DNA of 64,000 nt from Mycobacterium pinniadriaticum (GCF_026242045.1 NZ_JAPJDO010000001.1:62001-126000), one strand, 5' to 3'; positions 46,193 to 57,228 are shown, counted from the first letter of the stretch. The notes: generated from the sequence alone by a model not told the origin. Numbers and translations are program-made.

Positions 46193-46972
46193 GTGACCGA
46201 CGCGGCTGACACTGGCATCAATCTGCAACTGAGCGGTCGAGTCGTCCTCGTGACCGGTGGCGTGCGAGGTGTCGGCGCCGGAATCAGCGCCGTCTTCGCT
46301 GCGCAGGGCGCGACCGTCATCACCTGCGCCCGCAGGCCGGTCGACGGTTCGCCGTACGAGTTCCGTGCCTGCGATATCCGCGATGACGAGGCCGTGGCCG
46401 CGCTCATCGACGGTATCGTTGCCGACCACGGTCGCCTGGATGTCGTCGTGAACAACGCGGGCGGCTCACCATACGTGCTGGCGGCTGACGCCTCGGCAAA
46501 ATTCAGCACAAGGATTGTGGAGCTCAATCTGCTTGGTGCCCTCTCGGTTTCGCAACATGCGAACGCGGTGATGCAGAAGCAGGACTCCGGTGGGTCGATC
46601 ATCAACATCACCAGCGTGAGCGGCCGGCGGCCGACTCCGGGCACTGTCGCTTACGGGGCGGCCAAGGCCGGCATGGAGAGTATGACCACCACGCTCGCCG
46701 TGGAATGGGCCCCGAAGGTCCGGGTCAACTCCGTCGTGGTCGGCATGGTCGAGACGGAGCAGTCCGAACTCTTCTACGGCGACGCCGACTCGATCGCTGC
46801 GATATCCAAGAACGTGCCGCTGGGCAGGTTGGCCAAGCCCGAGGACATCGGTTGGGCCACAGCATTTCTCGCCTCTCCCGCGGCCTCCTACATCAGTGGT
46901 GCGTCGTTGGAGGTACACGGCGGCGGGGAACCGCCGCATTACCTGTCGACCACCACTGCCGACATCAAGTAA
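46193..46972 (+). CDS. Short-chain dehydrogenase/reductase (Rv3549c)
   Basis: 259 aa SDR: VVLVTGGVRGVGAGISAVFA cofactor motif, VVNNAGGSPYVLAAD, and catalytic Ser-Tyr-Lys in INITSVSGRRPTPGTVAYGAAKAG. Reaction in the ring C/D or side-chain pathway not assigned. GTG start, probably leaderless, directly behind the KstR2 operator. 12 bp to the next SDR. Confidence 0.9.
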   Translation: MTDAADTGINLQLSGRVVLVTGGVRGVGAGISAVFAAQGATVITCARRPVDGSPYEFRACDIRDDEAVAALIDGIVADHGRLDVVVNNAGGSPYVLAADASAKFSTRIVELNLLGALSVSQHANAVMQKQDSGGSIINITSVSGRRPTPGTVAYGAAKAGMESMTTTLAVEWAPKVRVNSVVVGMVETEQSELFYGDADSIAAISKNVPLGRLAKPEDIGWATAFLASPAASYISGASLEVHGGGEPPHYLSTTTADIK

Positions 46973-46984
46973 GGAGCTTGCAGA

Positions 46985-47890
46985 ATGGGATTGCTCGACG
47001 GACGGGTGGTCATCGTCACCGGCGCCGGTGGCGGCATCGGGCGTGCGCACGCACTGGCGTTCGCCGCAGAGGGTGCCCGCGTGGTGGTCAACGACATCGG
47101 GGTCGGCCTCGACGGGTCACCAGCCGGCGGCGGCAGCGCCGCCCAGGGTGTGGTCGATGAGATCACCGCGGCCGGCGGCGAGGCTGTCGCCAACGGCTCC
47201 AATGTCGCCGACTGGGCGCAGGCCGAGGCGCTGGTCCAGACCGCCATTGAAAACTTCGGCAGCTTGGACGTTTTGGTCAACAACGCCGGTATCGTGCGGG
47301 ACCGGATGTTCGTGAACGCCACCGAAGACGAATTCGACGCCGTCACCGCCGTGCACCTCAAGGGACACTTCGCCACCATGAAGCACGCCGGGGCGTACTG
47401 GCGCGCGCAGTCGAAGGCCGGCAATGCCGTTGACGCCCGCATCATCAACACCAGCTCGGGCGCCGGTCTGCAGGGCAGTGTCGGGCAGGCCACCTACAGT
47501 GCCGCGAAGGCGGGTATCGCCGCCCTGACCTTGGTCGCCGCCGCTGAGATGGGCCGCTTCGGCGTCACCGTCAACGCGATCGCGCCGTCGGCTCGCACCA
47601 GGATGACCGAGACCGTGTTCGCCGACATGATGGCCACGCAGGACAACGATTTCGACGCCATGGCGCCGGAGAACATCTCGCCGCTGGTGGTGTGGCTCGG
47701 CAGCGTCGAGTCCAAGGACGTCACCGGTCGGGTGTTCGAGGTCGAAGGCGGCATCATCCGGGTCGCCGAGGGCTGGAACCGCGGCGCGGATATCGACAAG
47801 GGTGCCCGATGGGACCCCGCCGAGCTGGGCCCGGTCGTCGCGGATCTGCTGGCCAAGTCGCGCACCCCGCTGCCGGTCTTCGGCGCCTGA
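46985..47890 (+). CDS. Short-chain dehydrogenase/reductase (Rv3548c)
   Basis: 301 aa SDR similar to the dehydrogenase part of peroxisomal multifunctional enzymes: VVIVTGAGGGIGRAHALAFAAEGARVVVNDIGVGLDG, NNAGIVRDRMFVNATEDEFD, and Ser/Tyr/Lys in NTSSGAGLQGSVGQATYSAAKAG. Likely a hydroxyacyl-CoA dehydrogenase; substrate unknown. RBS AAGGAGC. Same transcript as the upstream SDR. The region after it holds a ddn remnant. Confidence 0.9.
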   Translation: MGLLDGRVVIVTGAGGGIGRAHALAFAAEGARVVVNDIGVGLDGSPAGGGSAAQGVVDEITAAGGEAVANGSNVADWAQAEALVQTAIENFGSLDVLVNNAGIVRDRMFVNATEDEFDAVTAVHLKGHFATMKHAGAYWRAQSKAGNAVDARIINTSSGAGLQGSVGQATYSAAKAGIAALTLVAAAEMGRFGVTVNAIAPSARTRMTETVFADMMATQDNDFDAMAPENISPLVVWLGSVESKDVTGRVFEVEGGIIRVAEGWNRGADIDKGARWDPAELGPVVADLLAKSRTPLPVFGA

Positions 47891-47891
47891 C

Positions 47892-47975
47892 TCACCGCTG
47901 TTCGCAGACCACCAGCGGGATCCGCCGGTCCGCGGCGTCTTGATAGCTCTTGTACGGCAGACAGATTCGGGTGAG
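47892..47975 (-). pseudogene. Remnant of a second ddn-like gene (C-terminal fragment)
   Basis: Reading the minus strand from about 47975 to the TGA at 47894-47892 gives a peptide ending YKSYQDAADRRIPLVVCEQR. This aligns with the end of Ddn-family proteins, for example [18 protein letters not shown] in the intact gene next door. The body of the gene is gone; no start or F420-binding part is seen in 47976-48090. Confidence 0.75.
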
Positions 47976-48089
47976 CTGACGCGGGCAACACGATGCGCTC
48001 GTCGTCGCTCGATACAACGCTGCGGTCGTGCGTGGCCCGATTTGCGGATGCGGTGCGACGGTTCGCTCACGTCCCTAACGTGCCCCGCT
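47895..48089. other. Gap between SDR and ddn
   Basis: About 200 bp. The first 80 bp are the ddn remnant listed separately; the rest (47976-48089) contains no ORF, repeat or clear hairpin that I can support. Confidence 0.5.
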
Positions 48090-50139
<2,050 letters not shown>

Positions 50140-50140
50140 C

Positions 50141-50154
50141 TAGAACACGTTTCA
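50141..50154. promoter_or_regulatory. KstR operator (fadA5 side)
   Basis: TAGAACACGTTTCA matches TnnAACnnGTTnnA and is 11 bp upstream of the fadA5 ATG. Confidence 0.85.
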
Positions 50155-50219
50155 TTACTCTGACAAGCGAGGATGCCTCGGTGCCTTTTGTCTGCGGTGA
50201 AGCCATGTTTTACTGGCAC

Positions 50220-50233
50220 TAGAACACGTCATA
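50220..50233. promoter_or_regulatory. KstR operator (cyp125 side), one core mismatch
   Basis: TAGAACACGTCATA has GTC instead of GTT but is otherwise consensus. It lies 13 bp upstream of the cyp125 ATG and 79 bp from the fadA5 site. One operator per divergent promoter, as at kshB-hsaA. Confidence 0.7.
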
Positions 50234-50245
50234 TTTGAGGAGCGC

Positions 50246-51490
50246 ATGATCATGCCAACCCCCAACCTCCCGGCCGGCTTCGACTTCCTGGATCCGGACC
50301 TGATCGTGAAGCGGCTGCCGGTCGAGGAACTCGCCGAGCTGCGCCGAGTCGCCCCGATCTGGTGGTGCGAACAGGCTATCGGCAAGGGTGGATTCAACGA
50401 CGGCGGCTACTGGGTCGTCACCAAACACAAGGATGTCAAAGAGGTCTCGCGCCGCAACGACATCTTCCTCAGTGCGCCCAACACCGCGATCCCGCAGTTC
50501 CCCGACGAGATGGCGCGCGAGGACATCGACCTGCAGAAGGTCGTCATGCTCAACATGGACGGCGAATACCACGACCGGCTGCGCCGGATCATTTCCAAGG
50601 GTTTCACGCCGCGGGCCATCGGGGCCCTGCGCGACGAACTCAACCGGCGGGCCCAGATCATCGCGAAGGAGGCGGCCGCGCAAGGCAGCGGCGACTTTGT
50701 CGAGCAGGTCGCCTGCGAGCTGCCGCTGCAGGCGATCGCCGATTTGCTGGGTGTGCCGCAGGAGGATCGCGCCAAGCTGTTCCGCTGGTCGAACGAGATG
50801 ACCGGTAACGGCGACGAGGAGTTCGACGTCGACCCCAAGCAGTCGTCGATGGAGGTGCTGGCCTACGCCATGCACATGGCCGAGGTGAAGGGTAAGAACC
50901 CCGGCGATGACATCGTCACCGCCCTGATCAACGCCGATATCGACGGCGAAAAGCTCTCCGACGACGAGTTCGGCTTCTTCGTGATGATGCTGGCCGTGGC
51001 CGGCAACGAGACCACCCGCAACTCGATCACCCACGGCATGATCGCCTTCGCCAACAACCCCGACCAGTGGGAGCTCTACAAGAAGGAGCGTCCGGACACG
51101 GCGGCCGACGAGATCGTTCGGTGGGCTACCCCGGTCACCGCCTTCCAGCGGACCGCTGCCGAGGATGTCGAACTCTCGGGTGTGCAGATCAAGAAGGATC
51201 AGCGAGTGGTGATGTTCTACCGCTCGGCGAACTTCGACGAAGACGTCTTCGAGGACCCGTACAGCTTCAACATCCTGCGTAACCCGAACCCGCACGTGGG
51301 CTTCGGTGGCACCGGTGTGCACTACTGCGTCGGCGCCAACCTGGCCAAGATGACCATCAACCTGATCTTCAACGCCATCGCCGACCACATGCCCGATCTC
51401 ACGTCGGTCGGCACCCCCGAACGGCTACGTTCGGGGTGGCTCAACGCCATCAAGCACTGGCAGGTCGACTACACCGGAGCATCGGCCTAA
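50246..51490 (+). CDS. cyp125: Cholesterol C26/C27-hydroxylase CYP125
   Basis: 414 aa cytochrome P450. I-helix AGNETTRNSITHG, ExxR in TAADEIVRWATPV-type region, heme loop FGGTGVHYCVGANLAKM with the Cys ligand. It oxidises the cholesterol side-chain terminus to the acid, the first side-chain step. ATG at 50246 with GAGGAGCG ahead (second ATG at 50252 possible). Opens the igr-type operon cyp125-fadE28-fadE29-chsH2-chsH1-ltp2. Confidence 0.95.
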   Translation: MIMPTPNLPAGFDFLDPDLIVKRLPVEELAELRRVAPIWWCEQAIGKGGFNDGGYWVVTKHKDVKEVSRRNDIFLSAPNTAIPQFPDEMAREDIDLQKVVMLNMDGEYHDRLRRIISKGFTPRAIGALRDELNRRAQIIAKEAAAQGSGDFVEQVACELPLQAIADLLGVPQEDRAKLFRWSNEMTGNGDEEFDVDPKQSSMEVLAYAMHMAEVKGKNPGDDIVTALINADIDGEKLSDDEFGFFVMMLAVAGNETTRNSITHGMIAFANNPDQWELYKKERPDTAADEIVRWATPVTAFQRTAAEDVELSGVQIKKDQRVVMFYRSANFDEDVFEDPYSFNILRNPNPHVGFGGTGVHYCVGANLAKMTINLIFNAIADHMPDLTSVGTPERLRSGWLNAIKHWQVDYTGASA

Positions 51491-51522
51491 GCGCTGTTCG
51501 CCAGAATCAAGGAGGATTCTTC

Positions 51523-52530
51523 GTGGACTTCAGTCCGGACGAAGGGCAGCAGGCTGTCACCGACGTGGTGACGTCCGCACTCGAGCGGGACAACAGCTGG
51601 GACGCACTGGTCGCCGGCGGCATCGTGGCCTTCGGTGTCCCGGTACGGCTCGGCGGTGACGGCCTCGGACTGGCCGAGATCACCTCGGCGCTGACCCAGA
51701 TCGGCAGGTTCGGCAACGTCAGCCCGGCGTTCGCAACATTGGGCCTGGGTCTACTCCCGCTGCTGGACCTGGCCTCCGAGGAGCAGCAGGACCGCTATCT
51801 GGCCGGTGTCGCCAAGGGTGCGGTGCTGACCGCGGCGCTGAACGAGCCGGGTCACTCGCTGCCGGAGCTGCCCGCGACGCGGCTGGCCGATGGCAAGCTC
51901 AACGGCACCAAGGTCGGCGTGCCGTACGCCGAGCAGGCGGAGTGGATCGTCGTCAGTACCGATAGCGGTGTGGTCGTGGTGTCACCCGAGGCGGCCGGTG
52001 TTTCGGTGACTCCAACGCCGACGGCGAATCACTCCGACGAGTATGTCGTCACCTTCGCTGATACCCCGGTGGCCGACGCGGATGTGTTGGGTGGCAGCGA
52101 TTCCGTACGTCGGGTCAATCAGTTGGTCGTGGCCGCGATCGGTGCCTACGCGGCGGGGTTGGTGGCCGGTGCGCTGCGATTGACCGCCGACTACGTCGCC
52201 ACCCGCGAACAGTTCGGCAAGCCGTTGTCGACGTTCCAGACCGTGGCCGCCCAGCTCGCCGAGATCTACATCGCGTCGCGAACGATCACCCTCGCGTCCA
52301 TGTCGGTCTCCTGGTTGCTGTCGGAGGGCCGGGATGCATCGGAAGACCTTGATGTTCTTGGCTATTGGGTGACATCGCAGGCGCCGCCGGTGATGCAACT
52401 CTGCCATCACCTACACGGCGGCATGGGTATGGACATCGACTATCCGATGGACCGCTACTACTCCTCGATCAAGGACCTGACCCGGCTGTTGGGTGGTAAG
52501 CAACACCGTCTGGAACTGGTGGGAGCGTAA
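51523..52530 (+). CDS. fadE28: Acyl-CoA dehydrogenase subunit FadE28 (ChsE1)
   Basis: 335 aa short ACAD subunit from the GTG at 51523, which has a perfect GGAGG; the upstream part of the ORF overlaps cyp125. Sequence features: MDFSPDEGQQAVTDVVTSALE, REQFGKPLSTFQTVAAQLAEIYIA, HHLHGGMGMDIDYPMDRYYSSIKD. It forms the ChsE1-ChsE2 heterotetramer that dehydrogenates the 3-carbon side-chain CoA. Its TAA shares one base with the fadE29 ATG. Confidence 0.94.
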   Translation: MDFSPDEGQQAVTDVVTSALERDNSWDALVAGGIVAFGVPVRLGGDGLGLAEITSALTQIGRFGNVSPAFATLGLGLLPLLDLASEEQQDRYLAGVAKGAVLTAALNEPGHSLPELPATRLADGKLNGTKVGVPYAEQAEWIVVSTDSGVVVVSPEAAGVSVTPTPTANHSDEYVVTFADTPVADADVLGGSDSVRRVNQLVVAAIGAYAAGLVAGALRLTADYVATREQFGKPLSTFQTVAAQLAEIYIASRTITLASMSVSWLLSEGRDASEDLDVLGYWVTSQAPPVMQLCHHLHGGMGMDIDYPMDRYYSSIKDLTRLLGGKQHRLELVGA

Positions 52531-53693
52531 TGTACATCGAGCTGACCCCCGAGCAGAAGCAGTTGCAAGCCGAACTGCGGGAATACTTCTCGAACCTCAT
52601 CTCGCCTGAGGAATACAAGGCGATGGAGTCCGACCGGCACAACGAGGCCTACCGGGCGATCATCAAGCGGATGGGTTCCGACGGCAAGCTGGGTGCGGGG
52701 TGGCCCAAGGAGTACGGCGGCCTCGGGTACGGGACGATCGAGCAGTCGATTTTCGTCAATGAGGCGCAGCGCGCCGATGTGCCGCTGCCCGCGGTGACGC
52801 TGCAGACGGTCGGACCGACGCTGCAGCAATATGGGACGGAGGCGCAGAAGAAGAAGTTCCTGCCCGCGATCCTGGCCGGCGAGGTGCATTTCGCCATCGG
52901 CTACACCGAGCCGGAGGCCGGCACCGACCTGGCGTCGCTGCGCACCTCGGCGGTCAAGCAGGGTGACGAATATATCGTCAACGGCCAGAAGGTGTTCACC
53001 ACCGGTGGACACGATGCCGACTACATCTGGCTGGCGTGCCGCACCGACCCGGATGCGGTGAAGCACAAGGGCATTTCGATTCTGATCGTGGACACCAAGG
53101 ATCCCGGCTATTCCTGGACGCCGATGATCCTGTCCGACGGCGCCCACCACACCAACGCGACGTACTACAGCGACGTGCGCGTGCCGGCCGACATGCTGGT
53201 CGGCGAGGAGAACGGTGGTTGGCGGCTGATCACCACCCAGCTCAACAACGAGCGGGTGATGCTCGGACCCGCCGGACGATTCGCGGCGCTCTACGACCGG
53301 GTGCACGCCTGGGCGTCGAAGCCCGGCAGCAACGGGGACACCCCACTCGACCACGACGACGTCAAGCGCTCGCTGGGCGAGCTCAAGGCGATGTGGCGGA
53401 TCAACGAGCTGCTCAACTGGCAGGTCGCGGCGTCGGGGGAGAGCATCGACGTCGCTGATGCGGCTGCCACCAAGGTGTTCGGCACCGAGCGTATCCAGTA
53501 TGCGGGCCGGTTGGCCGAGGAAATCGTTGGTGCGCACGGTAATCCGGCAGACCCGGATACCGCGGAGTTGCTGAAATGGCTGGACAGTCAGACCAAGCGC
53601 AACTTGGTGATCACATTCGGTGGTGGAGTGAACGAGGTGATGCGGGAGATGATCGCGGCTTCTGGTCTGAAGGTCCCGAGGGTTCCGCGATGA
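52530..53693 (+). CDS. fadE29: Acyl-CoA dehydrogenase FadE29 (ChsE2)
   Basis: 387 aa full-length ACAD partner of FadE28: GWPKEYGGLGYGTIEQSIFVNEAQRA, GYTEPEAGTDLASLRTSAV, NGQKVFTTGGHDADYIWLA, and a C-terminal helix bundle ending ITFGGGVNEVMREMIA. Known activity: oxidation of 3-oxo-4-pregnene-20-carboxyl-CoA. Start overlaps the fadE28 stop by one base. Confidence 0.94.
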   Translation: MYIELTPEQKQLQAELREYFSNLISPEEYKAMESDRHNEAYRAIIKRMGSDGKLGAGWPKEYGGLGYGTIEQSIFVNEAQRADVPLPAVTLQTVGPTLQQYGTEAQKKKFLPAILAGEVHFAIGYTEPEAGTDLASLRTSAVKQGDEYIVNGQKVFTTGGHDADYIWLACRTDPDAVKHKGISILIVDTKDPGYSWTPMILSDGAHHTNATYYSDVRVPADMLVGEENGGWRLITTQLNNERVMLGPAGRFAALYDRVHAWASKPGSNGDTPLDHDDVKRSLGELKAMWRINELLNWQVAASGESIDVADAAATKVFGTERIQYAGRLAEEIVGAHGNPADPDTAELLKWLDSQTKRNLVITFGGGVNEVMREMIAASGLKVPRVPR

Positions 53694-53721
53694 GCGCTTG
53701 CGCGAAGAGCAGAGAGCAGAG

Positions 53722-54693
53722 ATGAGCGTCGAACAAATCAAGACCGCCGCGGAGAAGGTGAAGTCCGAGGGGAAGAGCAAGCCCCGGACCGGCCGGCATC
53801 CGGTCAACCAGCCGATGATCGACCACTGGCTGGACGCGATCGGCGACCAGAATCCGATCTACGTCGACGAGGCGGCAGCCAAAGCCGCCGGCCACCCCGG
53901 CATCGTGGCACCGCCGGCGATGATCCAGGTGTGGACCATGATGGGCCTCGGTGGTGTTCGCCCCGACGACGATCCGCTCGGCAAGATCCTCGGGCTGTTC
54001 GACGAGGCCGGTTACATCGGCGTGGTCGCCACCAACTGCGAGCAGACCTATCACCGGTATCTGCGTCCCGGCGAGGAAGTCAGTGTCGCCGCCGAACTGA
54101 CCGATGTCATCGGCCCGAAGCAGACCGCGCTGGGCGAGGGATTCTTCGTCACCCAGCGGATCAGCTGGCAGGTCGGCGACGAAGACGTCGCCGAAATGAT
54201 GTGGCGCATCATGAAGTTCAAGCCCGCGGAATCAGCTGAGTCAGCCTCGTCGGTGCCCGACGATCTGGACCCGGCATTCATGATGCGTCCGGCGCCGTCG
54301 AAAGACACCCAGTTCTTCTGGGACGGCGTCAACGCTCACCAGCTGCGCGTGCAGAAGCGCCCGGACGGCACGCTGCAGCACCCGCCGGTACCCGCGCTGT
54401 GGCAGGACAAAGAACTCACCACCGACTATGTGGTCGCCAGCGGCAAGGGCACGGTCTTCAGCTTCGTGGTGCACCACGCGCCCAAGGTTCCCGGCCGCAC
54501 CCTGCCGTTCGTCATCGCGCTCGTCGAACTCGAGGAGGGTGTGCGGATGCTGGGTGAGCTCCGCGGTGTCGACCCCGCAACTGTGGAGATCGGAATGCCC
54601 GTACGCGCAACCTATATCGACTTCCCGGCCGGCGACGACGGCCCGGCCTGGACGCTCTACGCATGGGAGCCCGTTGAAGGAGCCGGGGTATGA
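53722..54693 (+). CDS. chsH2: Enoyl-CoA hydratase subunit ChsH2 (MaoC-like plus DUF35)
   Basis: 323 aa from the ATG at 53722 (the ORF begins 8 codons earlier without support). N-terminal MaoC-type hot-dog half (NQPMIDHWLDAIGDQNPIYVDEAAAKAAGHPGIVAPPAMIQVW) and C-terminal DUF35 OB-fold (QFFWDGVNAHQLRVQKRPDGTLQHPPVPALWQ) from about residue 185. The N-part with ChsH1 forms the hydratase; the DUF35 part docks Ltp2 to form the retro-aldolase. Overlaps chsH1 by 4 bp. The DUF35 zinc Cys residues seen in other families are not evident here. Confidence 0.93.
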   Translation: MSVEQIKTAAEKVKSEGKSKPRTGRHPVNQPMIDHWLDAIGDQNPIYVDEAAAKAAGHPGIVAPPAMIQVWTMMGLGGVRPDDDPLGKILGLFDEAGYIGVVATNCEQTYHRYLRPGEEVSVAAELTDVIGPKQTALGEGFFVTQRISWQVGDEDVAEMMWRIMKFKPAESAESASSVPDDLDPAFMMRPAPSKDTQFFWDGVNAHQLRVQKRPDGTLQHPPVPALWQDKELTTDYVVASGKGTVFSFVVHHAPKVPGRTLPFVIALVELEEGVRMLGELRGVDPATVEIGMPVRATYIDFPAGDDGPAWTLYAWEPVEGAGV

Positions 54694-55127
54694 GTTCGTC
54701 TGTTATAGAAGTGGGCACGAAGCTGCCCGAACTGCCGCTGTACGGCGATCCCACATTCATCGTCTCGACGGCAATCGCCACCCGCGACTACCAGGACGTG
54801 CACCACGACCGGGACAAGGCGCAGGCCAAGGGATCCAAGGACATCTTCGTCAACATCCTGACCGACACCGGTCTGGTGCAGCGCTACATCACCGACTGGG
54901 CCGGGCCCAGTGCCGTCATCAAGACGATCGGGCTACGCCTCGGGGTGCCGTGGTACGCCTACGACACGGTGACGTTCCGCGGTGAGGTGACCGCAGTTGA
55001 GGATGGCTTGATCACGGTGAAAGTCGTTGGTAGCAACAGTCTTGGCGACCACGTGATCGCCACGTCAACCCTTGTTATCGGCTCTTCGCGCGAGCGTTCA
55101 TCGCAGACAATCGGGGAGGACGCCTGA
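54690..55127 (+). CDS. chsH1: Enoyl-CoA hydratase subunit ChsH1 (MaoC-like)
   Basis: 145 aa hot-dog hydratase carrying the catalytic His/Asp region (ATRDYQDVHHDRDKAQAKGSKDIFVNIL). Pairs with ChsH2 to hydrate the side-chain enoyl-CoA. Its C-terminal tail (SSRERSSQTIGEDA, about the last 14 residues) is polar, lies beyond the hot-dog core, and is encoded by a GCGAGCG-containing stretch, so it may be a later extension. TGATG overlap with ltp2. Confidence 0.92.
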   Translation: MSSSVIEVGTKLPELPLYGDPTFIVSTAIATRDYQDVHHDRDKAQAKGSKDIFVNILTDTGLVQRYITDWAGPSAVIKTIGLRLGVPWYAYDTVTFRGEVTAVEDGLITVKVVGSNSLGDHVIATSTLVIGSSRERSSQTIGEDA

Positions 55128-56296
55128 TGCCCGGTGAGCTCTCGGGGAAAGCGGCGATCGCCGGGATCGGCGCGACCGACTTCTCCAAGGATTCCGGCCG
55201 CAGCGAGTTGCGGCTGGCATCCGAGGCGGTGCTGGCCGCACTCGACGACGCGGGGCTGACGCCCGCCGATGTCGACGGCATGACGACCTTCACGATGGAC
55301 TCCAACACCGAGGTCGCCATCGCGCGGGCCGTCGGGATGGGAGATCTGAAGTTCTTCTCCAAGATTCACCACGGTGGTGGAGCGGCCTGCGCGACCGTCC
55401 AGCAGGCGGCGATGGCCGTGGCGACCGGAATCGCGGATTGCGTTGTGGCGTACCGGGCATTCAACGAGCGCTCGGGTATGCGGTTCGGCCAGGTGCAGCT
55501 CCGGCTGATCCAGGGGGCGGATTCGACGAGCGTGGACAACTCGTTCTCGTATCCGCACGGCTTGTCCACCCCGGCCGCGCAAGTCGCGATGATCGCCAAG
55601 CGCTACATGCACCTGTCTGGGGCGACCAGCCGGGACTTCGGCGCCATCTCGGTGGCTGACCGCAAGCATGCCGCCAACAACCCGAAGGCCTACTTCTACG
55701 GCAAGCCGATCACCATCGAGGATCACCAGAATTCCCGGTGGATCGCCGAACCGTTGCGGCTGTTGGACTGCTGCCAGGAGACTGACGGCGGGGTGGCGCT
55801 CGTCATCGTGTCCGCTGAGCGAGCCAAGGATCTCAAGCATCGGCCGGCAGTCATCGAGGCCGCCGCGCAGGGGTCGAGCCCCAACCAGTACTCGATGGTC
55901 AGTTACTACCGCCCGGAGTTGGACGGTCTGCCCGAGATGGGTTTGGTGGGCCGGCAGCTGTGGGCGCAGTCCGGGCTGAAGCCGACCGATATCCAAACCG
56001 CTATCCTCTACGACCACTTCACGCCGTTCACGCTGATTCAGTTGGAGGAGTTGGGATTCTGCGGCTGGGGCGAGGCCAAGGACTTCATCGCCGACGGGGC
56101 CATCGAGATCGGCGGACGGTTGCCCATCAACACGCACGGCGGTCAGCTCGGTGAGGCCTACATCCACGGGATGAACGGGATCGCCGAAGGGGTGCGGCAG
56201 TTGCGCGGCACATCGGTGAACCAGGTGGACGACGTCGAGCACGTGCTCGTCACGGCCGGCACCGGCGTGCCGACGTCGGGCTTGATCCTCGGCTAG
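55127..56296 (+). CDS. ltp2: Steroid side-chain aldolase Ltp2
   Basis: 389 aa thiolase-fold protein, SCP-x type: AIAGIGATDFSKDSGRSELRLASEAVLAAL, HHGGGAACATVQQAAMAVATG, and NTHGGQLGEAYIHGMNGIAEGVRQLRG. It lacks the thiolase acyl Cys at the usual position. Ltp2 with the ChsH2 DUF35 domain splits off propionyl-CoA by retro-aldol cleavage, giving androstenedione. Last gene of the cyp125 operon; start overlaps the chsH1 stop. Confidence 0.93.
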   Translation: MPGELSGKAAIAGIGATDFSKDSGRSELRLASEAVLAALDDAGLTPADVDGMTTFTMDSNTEVAIARAVGMGDLKFFSKIHHGGGAACATVQQAAMAVATGIADCVVAYRAFNERSGMRFGQVQLRLIQGADSTSVDNSFSYPHGLSTPAAQVAMIAKRYMHLSGATSRDFGAISVADRKHAANNPKAYFYGKPITIEDHQNSRWIAEPLRLLDCCQETDGGVALVIVSAERAKDLKHRPAVIEAAAQGSSPNQYSMVSYYRPELDGLPEMGLVGRQLWAQSGLKPTDIQTAILYDHFTPFTLIQLEELGFCGWGEAKDFIADGAIEIGGRLPINTHGGQLGEAYIHGMNGIAEGVRQLRGTSVNQVDDVEHVLVTAGTGVPTSGLILG

Positions 56297-56312
56297 CGCA
56301 CGTCTCGCCGAA

Positions 56313-56354
56313 CGGAGAATCGCTCAGTTTTCCGCCCTGGCGTTACTGTTGCCG
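56313..56354 (+). repeat. Upstream copy of a 42-bp repeat flanking the DUF559 gene
   Basis: Starts CGGAGAATCG and ends CTGGCGTTACTGTTGCCG. It matches 57237-57278 at about 31 of 42 positions without gaps, with the right-hand TGGCGTTACTGT identical. Together the copies bracket the DUF559 gene as direct repeats. Confidence 0.7.
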
Positions 56355-56385
56355 TCTTGTCGGTGGCCCACGGCACACTTCCGCC

Positions 56386-57228
56386 ATGGACGACGACCCG
56401 TTCATCGGCAGCGAGGCGCTCGACGCTGGTCGCCTGACGCGCCACCAACTACGCACCAGGTTCCGCGCCATTCACCAAGACGTTTACGTTCCGGTGGGCA
56501 TAGAGTTCAACCCGGCGGTGCGAGCCAAGGCATGCTGGTTGCGATCCCGCAGGCGGGGCGTACTCGTTGGGTTCTCGGCGTCTGTTCTGCACGGTGCCCG
56601 TTGGATCGAGGCCCGGCGGCCTGCGGAGATCGCTGATATGAATCACCGGCCGACGACCGGGGTGCTTGCCCGCGGCTGCTTCATCGAAGCGGAAGAGATC
56701 TGTCGCAAAGGCGGCATCGCGGTCACCACGCCCGCTCGTACCGCCCTCGACTTGCTGTGCTGGTACCCGAGTGATACCGCGATCGCGGCAGTCGACGCAT
56801 TGGCGCGCGCGACGCGCTTGAAGGTGCCAGACGTCCAATTGCTGGCTGAGCGCCATCGTGGCCGGCGGGGGATTGTGCGAGCGCGAGCAGCGCTCGATCT
56901 CGTCGATCCCGGCGCGGAGTCACCGAAAGAAACGTGGTTGCGGCTGGTGATCGTTCGGGCCGGCTTCCCGCGACCCCAAACGCAGATTCCGGTGTACAAC
57001 GAATACCGGGTGCGGATCGCTGAGCTCGATCTGGGCTACGAGGACTTGAGGATTGCTTTCGAATACGAAGGCGCGCATCACCGGATCGACCGCAGGCAGC
57101 GCGATAGGGACATCCGCCGCTTTGAAGACCTTGCCGAACTCGGTTGGATCGTTGTTCGGTTCACATCGGAGGACACCCCGGGCACGATAGTGCGCCGAGT
57201 GGCGGCGGCCTTGGCTCGCCGACAGTAA
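56386..57228 (+). CDS. AbiEi-like N-terminal / DUF559 C-terminal nuclease-fold protein
   Basis: 280 aa. N-terminal 100 residues resemble the AbiEi antitoxin-like winged-helix type (RLTRHQLRTRFRAIHQDVYVP ... KACWLRSRRRGVLVGFSASVLHGARW). C-terminal DUF559 is a Vsr/PD-(D/E)xK-type nuclease fold: VRIAELDLGYEDLRIAFEYEGAHHRIDRRQRDRDIRRFEDLAELGWIVVRFT, with acidic/His candidates. Mycobacterial genomes carry families of such genes; function unknown, perhaps defence or DNA repair. It interrupts the ltp2-to-Rv3538 order and is flanked by related repeats; its stop codon lies inside a hairpin. Confidence 0.82.
   Translation: MDDDPFIGSEALDAGRLTRHQLRTRFRAIHQDVYVPVGIEFNPAVRAKACWLRSRRRGVLVGFSASVLHGARWIEARRPAEIADMNHRPTTGVLARGCFIEAEEICRKGGIAVTTPARTALDLLCWYPSDTAIAAVDALARATRLKVPDVQLLAERHRGRRGIVRARAALDLVDPGAESPKETWLRLVIVRAGFPRPQTQIPVYNEYRVRIAELDLGYEDLRIAFEYEGAHHRIDRRQRDRDIRRFEDLAELGWIVVRFTSEDTPGTIVRRVAAALARRQ

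Noticed and set aside
52458..53807. 449-codon reverse frame over fadE29
   Set aside because: Antisense shadow of fadE29 and neighbours; no motif, no ribosome-binding site.
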